Source: Pseudomonas poae
GTDB lineage: Bacteria > Pseudomonadota > Gammaproteobacteria > Pseudomonadales > Pseudomonadaceae
Reading direction: 5' to 3'
NCBI GenBank assembly: GCA_004000515.1
Contig: CP034537.1
Span: 5,656,001 to 5,720,000, forward strand
Length of the DNA stretch: 64,000 nt
Below the pieces are notes generated by a model. That model had not been told where the DNA came from, did not search any database, and saw only the letters and a list, made by a program, of their open reading frames with translations. Numbering within the stretch: the stretch's first letter is position 1; each line of letters begins with the position of its first letter. Position numbers and translations under genes: made by a program. Below are positions 8,164-17,004 of the stretch, in pieces.

Positions 8164-9206
8164 ATGAACAACAATAAACGCCCAACCATCGCCACCGTGG
8201 CCGCCCAGGCGGGCCTCAGTGTGGCCACCGTCGACCGCGTGTTGAATGCGCGTGCGCCGGTCAATCCGCAGACTGCCGAGCAAGTATTCCAGGCCGCTGA
8301 GGCCGTGGGATATTTTGCCGCCCGGCTGATCGGCCAACGCATTCGCGAACGTCGCCCCACGTACCGCTTCGGCATCCTGTTGCTGGCCACTGCCCAGGCG
8401 TTTTACACCAGCCTGGCGCAGGCAATCAGCGACGCCGCTGCACTGCACCCTGGCGCCAACCTGAGCTGCCAGTTCGAGCACATCGTGGATCGCACCCCAG
8501 TGCCATCGTCGCGCAGATCGAACAGCTCGCCGTGCAGTGCGATGGCCTCGCCGTCGTCAGCTTTGCCCACCCACTGATCAACGCCACACTCAAGCAGATC
8601 CGTGAAGCCGGCGTGCCGGTAGTGGCGTTGCTCTCAGATATTCATGAACACGCCGCCGAACCCTACGTGGGCCAGGACAACCATGTGGTCGGGCGCACCA
8701 TGGGTTGGTTGCTCGCCCGCACCTGCGGTGCACGCAAAGGCAGCGTGGGAATCTTGCTGGGCGGCCATCGTTTTCTCGGCCACCAGGCCCGGGTCGAAGG
8801 TTTGCACAGCTACCTTGCCGAGCACGCACCTGGGCTCAAGCCACTTGAGCCGCTGATCAACCTCGACAACAGCGACATCACCGAGGAAGCCACCCTCGAC
8901 CTGATCACCCGCCATAACGACCTGCGCGGGTTGTGTGTGGTGGGTGGCGGCGGCGACGGCATCATCAATGCACTGGCCCAGCTGCCCAAGCGCCCGGCGC
9001 TGTGCTGCATCCTGCAGGAGTCCACCGCACTGTCGCGTGATGCACTTCGCCAGGGGTTGATTGATGTGGTGATGGATTCGCAGCCGCGCCAAACAGCCAA
9101 GGCGTTGATCGAGTTGCTGGTGGAGCTGCAGGACGGTGAGGCGTTCGATCCGGTGCGGCACCGGGTGCATATACCGCCGCAGATCGTGACGTCGGAGAAT
9201 CTCTAA
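8164..9206 (+). CDS. LacI-family transcriptional regulator (frame broken)
   Basis: DNA-binding regulator with an N-terminal LacI helix-turn-helix (PTIATVAAQAGLSVATVDRVLNAR, residues about 6-29) and a periplasmic-binding-protein-like effector domain ('YVGQDNHVVGRTMGWLLAR', 'VGILLGGHRFLGHQARVEGL', 'GLCVVGGGGDGIINAL'). One C is missing near 8496 (HIVDRTP..). The frame resumes as SAIVAQIEQLAVQCDGLAVV and ends at 9206. Divergent from the mocDEF-like operon and therefore its likely controller. Its sugar-type effector domain fits an inositol-derived inducer. The stop overlaps the stop of convergent rtcA. Confidence 0.9.
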
Positions 9207-10213
9207 AGCGCCCGGCACTCCACCTTCAACCCGCCCTCTTCCAGCACTTGGCTTTCAATCGCTACCGGCAAAAGCGTTGGATGACTTGCATGTTGCTGTG
9301 CAAGTGGTCGCTCATATGCGGCGTGGTGAAACGCCCACCGCCCGCCAATGCCATCGGCAACAGCAACTGATCCGCCAGGTGCTCACCTACCGCTGTGTCC
9401 GTGCAGCGCCACTCCATGGCCTGGTCGATGGCCTGGTCTGCAACTTTTCGGCCCTCACTGTGGTCATGCCAAAGGCGCTGAACACCTCGGTGACCTGTTC
9501 GTGGACGTACTCCAGCATCAGCATATTGCCCGGGCCTTGTTGCGGGTCGATCTCTGTCCAGAGCAATTGCGTATCGTCGAATGCCAAGCGCTGTCCCACA
9601 CGCTTGAGTTCGCGTTCACCGACCTGGGCGGGCAACCCAGCGCTCAGCGCGATGGCGCGTGACGCCAGCAACTTTCCGCGCTGCATCAGGTGCAGAGGCT
9701 TCAGTTCGGACGGCTGGATGAATGCCTCCAGCTCCCCACCGCCCGCAGGGGGAGAACCCATAGCGGTTCAAGCTCAACTCAATGCGCGCGCCCATGCGGC
9801 GCAACAACGGCAGCCAGGCCTGCTGCAGGAAGTCCACCGGCGGCGCCAATGGGTTGTGGGTGCCGCCGCAGATCGTCGCACGACTCGCCGTCGGCGCGTG
9901 CAACAGCGCCGGCAGCAGCGTTTGCAGGACCAGGGTGCAACTGCCCGCCGTGCCGATGGCGAAGCGGTAGTCACCGCCGCGAATCGGGCCAGGCTCAAAC
10001 CGCAAGGTCTGCGAACCCAACTCGGCCCCCTCCACCTTGGCGCCACACACCTCGGCCGCCGCCAGCACCGCGGTCAGGTGCTGGCGCATCAACCGGCCGG
10101 CTGCGCTTGGCGCGGATATTCTTGATGTGCAAGGCCTGCCCAGTGACCATCGCCAGGCTCAAGCCACTGCGCAGTACCTGGCCACCACCGATGGCGCCGT
10201 CGAGTTCAATCAT
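9203..10213 (-). CDS. rtcA: RNA 3'-terminal phosphate cyclase RtcA (several frame breaks)
   Basis: Converts RNA 3'-phosphate to 2',3'-cyclic phosphate with ATP; partner of RtcB in RNA repair. Signatures: '[26 protein letters not shown]' at the start, '[14 protein letters not shown]', '[25 protein letters not shown]' (nucleotide-binding core), '[15 protein letters not shown]', then '[18 protein letters not shown]' with the catalytic-His region. At least four indels are needed to read it through, near 10105, 9762 (one extra C), 9450 and 9260. With these corrected it ends ..[10 protein letters not shown] at 9203. Starts at ATG 10213. Last gene of the rtcB-rtcA operon. Confidence 0.9.
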
Positions 10214-10224
10214 TGTGCATATCC

Positions 10225-10332
10225 TTAAGCAAAGCGTTTAACCGTGTCGCGCAGGTAGTGGTCGAGTTGCAGTGAGTCTTGCTGCGTGCGTACAAGCTTC
10301 TGCAACACCCGCGTACGCATGGCGTCGCTCAA
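10225..10332 (-). CDS. Possible 35-residue small protein between rtcB and rtcA
   Basis: After the rtcB stop an open frame from TTG 10332 (or ATG 10320) runs to a TAA at 10225-10227, 12 bases before rtcA. It would encode a basic, helix-prone peptide: [18 protein letters not shown].. ending ..DTVKRFA. A purine-rich AAGGAAG lies 11-17 bases before the TTG. I do not recognise the family. It could equally be untranslated spacer; the tight spacing to both neighbours and lack of stops favour a real small gene modestly. Confidence 0.35.
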   Translation of the reverse strand: MSDAMRTRVLQKLVRTQQDSLQLDHYLRDTVKRFA

Positions 10333-10368
10333 TGGGTGGCGTTCTTCCTTTGCATCTTGGATCCCCTT

Positions 10369-11595
10369 TTAACCTTTGACGCACACCACCTGACGCAAGG
10401 TGTGCAGTACTTCTACCAGCTCACGCTGGGCGTGCATGACGAGGTCGATGTCCTTGTAGGCCATCGGTATTTCATCGATCACATCCGCGTCCTTGCGGCA
10501 TTCCACATGGGCGGTGGCGCGGATCTGGTCTTCTACGGTGAAGGTGTTCTTAGCCTTGGTGCGGCTCATGGTGCGCCCGGCGCCGTGGCTACAGGAGCAA
10601 AACGACTCTTCGTTGCCCAGGCCGCGCACGATGAAGCTCTTGGCACCCATGGACCCCGGAATAAGCCCCAACTCGCCCTTCTTCGCCGACACGGCACCCT
10701 TACGCGTGACCAGAACGTCCTCACCAAAATGCCGCTCTTTCTGCACGTAGTTGTGATGGCAGTTCACCGCCTCCAATGCGACCTCAAACGGCTTGCTGAT
10801 CACCTTGCGTGTGGCCTGCACCACCGCTTTCATCATCAGTTCACGGTTCTGCCGCGCAAAATCCTGGGCCCAGCCCACCGCTTCCACGTAGTCATCGAAG
10901 TGCTGGCTGCCCTCTTCGAAATACGCCAGGTCGCGGTCCGGCAGGTTGGCCAGGTGCTGACGCATGTCCGCCTGGGCCAACTGGATAAACAGGTTGCCGA
11001 TGGCGTTACCGACGCCGCGAGAACCGCTGTGCAACATGAACCAGACCCGGTTGGCTTCATCCAGGCACACCTCGACAAAGTGGTTGCCGGTGCCCAGCGT
11101 GCCCAAGTGCTGGCGGTGGTTGCTGCGCTCCAGTTGCGGGTATTTGTCGGTGATCGCCTTGAAACGCGGGTTCAGCACCGACCACACCTGGTCGGCCTGG
11201 GCCGGTACGTTTTCCCAAGCGCCTTTGTCACGACCGTTGCGGCTGCGAGTGCGGCCATGGGGCACGGCGGCCTCGATGGCGCAGCGCAGGCCATGGAGGT
11301 TGTCGGGCAAGTCGCTGGCCATCAGCGTGGTGCGCGCGGCGATCATGCCGCAGCCGATGTCCACACCCACCGCCGCCGGGATGATCGCACCCACGGTGGG
11401 GATCACGCTGCCGATGGTCGAGCCCTTGCCCAAATGCACATCCGGCATCACCGCGAGGTGCTTGAAGATAAACGGCATCTGCGCGGTGTTCATCAGTTGC
11501 TGGCGGGCTTCAGGCTCTACGGGTACGCCTTGAGTCCAGAGTTTGATTGGCTTGCCGTTGGCCACTTCCAGCAGTTGGTAGGTTTTCTCTTGCAT
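10369..11595 (-). CDS. rtcB: RNA-splicing ligase RtcB
   Basis: GTP- and Mn2+-dependent RNA ligase joining 2',3'-cyclic phosphate or 3'-phosphate ends to 5'-OH ends. Length 408 residues, the same as Escherichia coli RtcB, and intact. Metal and active-site motifs: 'AAVGVDIGCGMIAA' (Cys/Asp ligands), 'LGTGNHFVEV', 'MLHSGSRGVGN', 'NCHHNYVQKE' and 'FCSCSHGAGRTMSR', which holds the guanylylated His. ATG 11595 (MQEKTYQLLEVANGKP) is the family start; upstream in-frame codons are leader. Preceded by a sigma-54 promoter and divergent rtcR. Confidence 0.96.
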   Translation of the reverse strand: MQEKTYQLLEVANGKPIKLWTQGVPVEPEARQQLMNTAQMPFIFKHLAVMPDVHLGKGSTIGSVIPTVGAIIPAAVGVDIGCGMIAARTTLMASDLPDNLHGLRCAIEAAVPHGRTRSRNGRDKGAWENVPAQADQVWSVLNPRFKAITDKYPQLERSNHRQHLGTLGTGNHFVEVCLDEANRVWFMLHSGSRGVGNAIGNLFIQLAQADMRQHLANLPDRDLAYFEEGSQHFDDYVEAVGWAQDFARQNRELMMKAVVQATRKVISKPFEVALEAVNCHHNYVQKERHFGEDVLVTRKGAVSAKKGELGLIPGSMGAKSFIVRGLGNEESFCSCSHGAGRTMSRTKAKNTFTVEDQIRATAHVECRKDADVIDEIPMAYKDIDLVMHAQRELVEVLHTLRQVVCVKG

Positions 11596-11645
11596 GATCT
11601 CGGTTCTTTTTTTGAAAGCCGTCGTTGCGGCGTTGGCTGGGATAT

Positions 11646-11661
11646 AGCAGCGGTCGTGCCA
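11646..11661 (-). promoter_or_regulatory. Sigma-54 (-24/-12) promoter of rtcBA
   Basis: On the minus strand the sequence TGGCACGACCGCTGCT matches the RpoN consensus TGGCAC-N5-TTGCW with one mismatch, and has the required 12-base GG-to-GC spacing. It would start transcription about 40 bases before the rtcB ATG. RtcR, encoded divergently, is a sigma-54 activator, so the assignment is well supported by context. The AT-rich block at 11680-11740 is where activator sites would be expected. Confidence 0.8.
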
Positions 11662-11809
11662 GATTCCACTCAAGTCCACTTAAAAATATCCATCTAATTG
11701 TTTTATATACATATTTTAATTTTATTCAGCTTCAAGAGCTTAAAACCGATGACAAGCCCACCACCCTATTCATATCCTTACATATCGTTACTTATATTTT
11801 GGTCTAGCC

Positions 11810-13387
11810 ATGAAACACAAGCGCACGGTCACCATCGGGTTTATCGGCTCCAAGCTGGATCGCGTCGGCAAGGGTGCCAACCGCTGGAATCACTGGCGGC
11901 CCAGCGTCGGCCTGTGCCAGCAGGATGACTTGCAGATTGATCGCCTGGAGCTGATCCACGACATCGACGCCCGCGACGTCAGCATCGCCGAACGGATACG
12001 TGCCGATATCCAGCAGGTTTCGCCGCACACCGAGGTGCGCCTGCACCCCATGCCGCTGAACAACCCGTGGGATTTCGAAGAGGTCTACGGCGCGCTGCAC
12101 GACTTTACGGCCGCCTACTCCTTCGACACCGAGCGCGAGGACTACCTGGTCCATATCACCACCGGCACCCACGTGGCGCAGATCTGCTGGTTCCTGCTCA
12201 CCGAGGCGCGCAATCTGCCGGCGCGACTGATCCAGACCTCCCCAGCCGCCGCCGCGACGAGCATGAGCTCGCCACCGGCACCCACACCCTGATCGACCTC
12301 GACCTGTCGCGCTACGACCGCATCGCTTCACGCTTTAGCCACCAGCGCCTGGAAGGCCTGGCCTTCCTCAAGTCGGGAATCGCCACTCGCAACAGCGCCT
12401 TCAATAGCTCCATCGAACAGATTGAGCGAGTGGCCGTGCGTTCCACCGCGCCGATGCTGTTGATCGGCCCCACTGGCGCGGGCAAATCCTTCCTCGCCCG
12501 ACGCATCTTTGAGCTCAAGCGCAGCCGCCATCAGGTGCAGGGACGTTTTGTCGAAGTGAACTGCGCCACCTTGCGCGGCGACGGCGCGATGTCGGCGCTG
12601 TTCGGGCATATCAAGGGCGCCTTCACCGGCGCGCAAAACGCCCGGGACGGCCTGCTGCGCGCGGCGGATGGCGGCATGCTGTTCCTCGATGAAATCGGCG
12701 AACTGGGCCTGGATGAACAGGCGATGCTGCTCAAGGCCATCGAAGAAAACGCTTCTATCCCATGGGCGCCGACCGCGAAGTGGCCAGCGATTTTTTGATC
12801 ATCGCCGGCACCCACCGCGACCTGCGCGGGCGCGTAGCCGAAGGGCTGTTCCGCGAAGACCTCTATGCCCGCATCAACCTATGGACCTTTGACCTGCCTG
12901 GTCTGGCGGGACGCCGCGAGGACATCGAGCCAAACATCGATTTCGAACTGGAGCGCCACGCCCGCGAACAAGGCCGCCGTGTGCGCTTCAACCTGGAAGC
13001 GCGGCGCCGCTATCTGGCGTTTTCCTGCTCCAGCGAAGCGGCGTGGCTGGGCAACTTTCGTGAGCTGTCAGCGTCGATCACGCGCATGGCGACGCTGGCC
13101 GACAGCGGGCGCATCGACGAAGCCCAGGTTGAGGAAGAAATCCAGCGACTGCGCTACGCCTGGGGCTGTCCGAACCCCACGCCCTGCTGCCCACCGACCT
13201 CGACCTGTTTGACCAGTTGCAACTCAAGGCGGTGATCGATGTGTGCTTGCAGTGCGACAGCCTGTCCGAAGCTGGCCGGCGTTTATTCGGCGTAACTCGC
13301 CAGGCCAAGGCCCAGCCGAACGATGCGGATCGTCTGCGCAAATACCTGGCGCGCTTTGGGGTTGACTGGAAACAGTTGAAACCCTAA
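11810..13387 (+). CDS. rtcR: Sigma-54-dependent activator RtcR with CARF sensor domain (three frame breaks)
   Basis: Activates rtcBA after RNA damage. The N-terminal ~180 residues ([20 protein letters not shown].., [20 protein letters not shown]) are the CARF-like RtcR sensor, related to CRISPR ring-nucleotide sensors. The central AAA+ domain has Walker A 'GPTGAGKSF', the sigma-54 loop 'GAFTGA' and Walker B '[11 protein letters not shown]'. The C-terminus carries a helix-turn-helix region ([22 protein letters not shown]). One C or G is missing near 12242, 12748 and 13164. Restored, the protein is about 525 residues and ends ..[10 protein letters not shown] at 13387. Confidence 0.93.
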
Positions 13388-13417
13388 GGAAGGGCCAATG
13401 CAAACACCACATCGCTT

Positions 13418-13549
13418 GTAGTGAGCGGGCTTGCCCCGCGCTGGGGGGCGAAGCCGCCCTAATAAGGCCACCGCGGTTTTGCAGTAAGACCGTGATGCCT
13501 GAATTTGGGGCGGCTTCGCCCCCCAGCGCGGGACAAGCCCGCTCACTAC
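13418..13549. repeat. REP doublet (GTAGTGAGCGGGCTTG family)
   Basis: Inverted pair with 5' GTAGTGAGCGGGCTTGCCCC and mirror end GGGACAAGCCCGCTCACTAC. Inner arms GGGGGGCGAAGCCGCCC and GGGGCGGCTTCGCCCCCC also pair. Between the convergent ends of rtcR and the YghU-like gene. Confidence 0.92.
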
Positions 13550-13557
13550 AAGCCCGG

Positions 13558-14389
13558 TCAGTCCAGGTCGCTGGCGTCGTGGCGTTCGGCTAGTTGCTCG
13601 TGAGGCTCACCGGAAACACGGTTCACCCTGCGCCCGCGCTGCACGGCCGGGCGCGCTTCAATCGCGTCCGCCCAACGCAGCACATGCTTGTATTCATGCA
13701 CCGACAAAAACTCCGCCGCGCCATACAAGCGGCCTTTGACCAGGCCACCGTACCAAGGCCAGATGGCGATATCGGCGATGGTGTACTCATCCCCGCGATG
13801 TATTCGCTTACGGCCAAACGCTGGTCCAGCACGTCGAGCTGACGCTTGGTTTCCATGGCAAAGCGGTTGATCGCGTATTCCATCTTGCTCGGCGCATACG
13901 CATAGAAATGCCCGAAACCGCCGCCCAGGTACGGCGCGCTGCCCATCTGCCAGAACAACCACGACAGGCACTCCGCGCGGGCCGCCGGTTCAGTAGGAAA
14001 GAATGCGCCGAATTTTTCCGCCAGGTACTGCAGGATCGCGCCCGACTCAAACACGCGGATAGGTGTGGCGCCGCTGCGGTCCAGCAGTGCCGGGATCTTG
14101 GAGTTCGGGTTCACGCCGACAAAGCCACTGCCGAACTGGTCGCCGTCGCCGATCTTGATCAGCCAGGCGTCGTATTCCGCGCCGCTGTGTCCCAAGGCCA
14201 GCAGTTCTTCCAACAGGATGGTGACCTTCTGCCCGTTGGGCGTGGCCAGGGAATACAGCTGCAGCGGGTGCTTGCCCACGGGCAACTCTTTTCGTGGGTC
14301 GCGCCGGCGATGGGCCGGTTGATGCTGGCGAAGGTGCCACCGTTTTCGGTGTCCCAGGTCCAGACTTTCGGGGGTACATAGTCGGTCAT
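13558..14389 (-). CDS. yghU: YghU-type glutathione transferase / disulfide reductase (two frame breaks)
   Basis: Nu-class glutathione transferase; in E. coli YghU reduces disulfides and organic peroxides using glutathione. Strong match over the full length: 'VWTWDTENGGTFASINRPIAG', 'GKHPLQLYSLATPNGQKVTILLEELLALG', 'GDGDQFGSGFVGVNPNSKIPAL', 'GDEYTIADIAIWPWYGGLV' and C-terminal 'NEPH..ERHDASD'-type tail. One A is missing near 14290 and one G near 13795. ATG 14389 is five bases after the stop of the outer-membrane factor gene, so it is probably the last gene of the RND operon. Confidence 0.92.
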
Positions 14390-14393
14390 GGTC

Positions 14394-15839
14394 TTACTGC
14401 TCCTTGGTTTCAGTACGGTTCGATGCAGCCAGTTGCGCGATGTTCCATCCGCCGCCCAGGGCCTTGATCAGGCCCACATTAGCGCTCAATTGCTGGGTTT
14501 GCAGTTGCAATACGCTGCGCTTGGCTTCCAGCGCCGCCACCTGGGCGGTCACCACGTCCAGGTAGGCCACGGCGCCTTGGCGATAGCGCGATGTAGAAAG
14601 GTCCTCGGCGTATTGCGCGGCAGCGGCGGCGTCACGTTGATCATCCAGGGCGCTGCCCAGGCCGGCGATCTGCGAAAGGTTGTCTTCGACTTGCTCAAAT
14701 GCGCCCAACACCACGCCCCGGTATTTGGCCGCAGCCTCATCGGTATTGGCCTTGGCGATGTCCACCTGTGCCTGGCGTGCGCCGCCATCGAGCAGCGTGC
14801 CCACCAGCGACGGGCCGATGGCCCAGAACAGGTTGGGCGCACTTAACAGGCGCGCGAACTCAGCGCTCTGATAGCCGCCTTGCGCGCTCAGGGTGATCTG
14901 CGGGAACCACGCGGCCTTCGCCACGCCGATCCGCGCATTCGCCGCTGCGATGCGGCGTTCTGCGGCGGCGATGTCTGGCCGACGTTGCAGCAGGCTGGAG
15001 GGTACGCCGGTGGGCACGTTGGGCAAGGCAATCGGCGCGACATTGACGGCCACGCTGTAGGTGGAGGCCGACTCACCCAACATTGCTGCGATTGCATGTT
15101 CCAGGATCGCCCGTTGTACCAGGCTCTGGCTCAATTGCGACTTGACCGTCGACAGCTGCGTGCGCGCCCGCGCCACATCAAGGCCCGAGACGATCCCGCC
15201 GCCGTGCAGGCCTTCGGTCAGGCCCAGGGCCTTGGCGTAGGCGTCGCGGGTCTGTTCCAGCAACTGGTTCTGCCAGTCGATGCCACGCAGGCGGATATAG
15301 CTGTCGGCCAACTGCGCCTGCAAACTCAGGCGCACCGATGCCAGATCAGCCTTGGCCGCCTCAGAGTCGCTGGTGCCGGCAGCGACGGTGTCACGTACGC
15401 GACCCCACAGGTCGACTTCATAGTCCACCTCCACGCCCAGGGTCGCAGAGTTGTACACGTCCGGCGAAGTCGCCGAGCGCAGGGGCTTGGTGTCTGACTG
15501 GCGAATACGCTGGCCGCTGCCAATGGCCGACAACGTCGGGAACAGCCCCGAACGCGCCTGGGCCACATAGCCTTGGGACTGCTGGTAGTGGGCGAGCGCC
15601 GCACTCAGGTCCGGGTTGTTTTTCAGCAACTGCTGCTGCATCGCATCCAGTTGCGGGTCGTGGTAGATGCGCCACCAGCCGTCGCGGTTGGCCTGGTCAT
15701 CGGGGGCGCCGACGGTCCATGGGCCTTGAGTGTGAAACTGCGCCGCCACAGGCGTTTGCGGAACATCAAGCGGTGGCGCCATCGAGCAGGCGCCCAGACT
15801 CAAGGTGGCGAGCAGGCCCAGCACGCTGCGCTTAGCCAT
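14394..15839 (-). CDS. RND efflux outer-membrane factor lipoprotein (NodT family)
   Basis: TolC-like outer-membrane channel of 481 residues, intact. Lipoprotein signal 'KRSVLGLLATLSLGACSMAPP' with lipobox LGAC. Two repeated outer-membrane efflux protein domains follow, the first around 'DGWWRIYHDPQLDAMQQQLLKNNPDL' and 'LGVEVDYEVDLWGRVRD', the second around 'LLQRRPDIAAAERRIAAANARIGVAKAAWFPQ', both classical NodT/OprM motifs. ATG 15839 overlaps the adaptor stop by eight bases, indicating coupled translation. Confidence 0.95.
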   Translation of the reverse strand: MAKRSVLGLLATLSLGACSMAPPLDVPQTPVAAQFHTQGPWTVGAPDDQANRDGWWRIYHDPQLDAMQQQLLKNNPDLSAALAHYQQSQGYVAQARSGLFPTLSAIGSGQRIRQSDTKPLRSATSPDVYNSATLGVEVDYEVDLWGRVRDTVAAGTSDSEAAKADLASVRLSLQAQLADSYIRLRGIDWQNQLLEQTRDAYAKALGLTEGLHGGGIVSGLDVARARTQLSTVKSQLSQSLVQRAILEHAIAAMLGESASTYSVAVNVAPIALPNVPTGVPSSLLQRRPDIAAAERRIAAANARIGVAKAAWFPQITLSAQGGYQSAEFARLLSAPNLFWAIGPSLVGTLLDGGARQAQVDIAKANTDEAAAKYRGVVLGAFEQVEDNLSQIAGLGSALDDQRDAAAAAQYAEDLSTSRYRQGAVAYLDVVTAQVAALEAKRSVLQLQTQQLSANVGLIKALGGGWNIAQLAASNRTETKEQ

Positions 15840-17003
15840 GGGGTTTGGCCTCGGCGACCGCAGCGCCAGCCAATTGCACCGGGTCGTCATCGGTCAAGCC
15901 ATCCGGTGGGGTGTCGATCACGCGGTCGTTGGCTTGCAGGCCGCTGGCGATTTCCACGCTGTCGCCAAAGTCGCGGGCGATGCTGACGGTCTTGAAGTGC
16001 ACATGGTCGTTGCTGTCCAGGGTGGCGACGCGCATGCCGTGGTCATCAAACACCAGGGCACTGGATGGCACTCGCAAGACATCGGCCTGCACCGGCAGGT
16101 CGAACTGCACGCTGGTGTAGCCGCCCGGCAGCAGGCGTCCGCCGGGGTTGTCCACCAGCAATTGCACCAGGGTGCTGCCGGAAGCCGCGTTGACCGCATC
16201 GGCGGTAGCGATCACCTTGCCGGTGAAGGTTTCGCCGCGATACTCCGGCACACTCAGGCGCGCGGTGGTGCCTTCACGGATCTGCGGCGAAAAGGTCTGC
16301 GGCACTTGCACATACACGCGCAGGCGGCTGACGTCAGCCACGGCAAACAACTCTTTACCAGCGGTGCCCCCGGCACTGATCAGCGCGCCCACATCGGTGC
16401 TGCGCGCAGTGACCACGCCAGCGAATGGCGCCACCAGGTGCTGGAAGCCCTTGGTCGCCACCAGTTGGTCGACATTGGCCTTGGCCGCCGCCACCTTGGC
16501 CTGCTTGGCGGTGAGGTCGCCGGTGCGCTCGTCCACGTCCTGGCGCGACACCGAGTCAGTCGCCAACATCGCCTGCCAGCGCTTGGCGGTGGTGTCGGCC
16601 AGGTGCGCGTCAGCCTGGGCCGAGGCCAGGGTGGCACGCGCTTGCAGCAGTTGCTGGTCAAGTTCGGGGTGTCGATTTCGGCCAGCACTTGCCCGGCTTT
16701 GACGCGGGTGCCGATGTCGACGTTCCAGGACTTGAGGTAGCCGTTGACCCGGGCAAAGATCGACGCCCGGGAATAGGCTTCCATGCGCCCCGGCAGGTTG
16801 AGCACCGGGCCCTGGGCTTGCACCACCGGTTTGATCAGGTTGACGCTGGGCAGCGCCTGGGCGTCGGTCCAGGTCTTGAGGTCACGCGATTCGCTGGCGC
16901 GCACGCCGAGGCCAACGCCAACAACGGCCACCACGATCACCCCGCCCCCGATCAGCCACAGCAGGCCGTGCGACGCTTTTGGTTTGGAAATAGAAGCGGA
17001 CAT
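15832..17003 (-). CDS. RND efflux periplasmic adaptor (membrane fusion protein; frame broken)
   Basis: HlyD/AcrA-type adaptor linking the inner-membrane pump to the outer-membrane factor. N-terminal membrane anchor 'LLWLIGGGVIVVAVVGVGLGV', biotinyl-lipoyl-like half 'VNGYLKSWNVDIGTRVKAGQVLAEIDTP', alpha-hairpin, then 'LVAPFAGVVTARSTDVGALI' and the beta-barrel part. One base is missing near 16661 (DTPNL..QQLLQARATLASA). ATG 17003 is one base after the pump stop, and the 3' end overlaps the next gene. Confidence 0.93.
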
Positions 17004-17004
17004 G

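Noticed and set aside
10279..11697. Long plus-strand open frame (472 codons) opposite rtcB
   Set aside because: It is the antisense shadow of a fully conserved rtcB; its translation is His-rich and lacks any family motif.
11810..13387. CARF domain as a sign of a CRISPR or anti-phage system
   Set aside because: The domain belongs to RtcR, fused to a sigma-54 AAA+ module beside rtcB; no CRISPR or defence genes are near.
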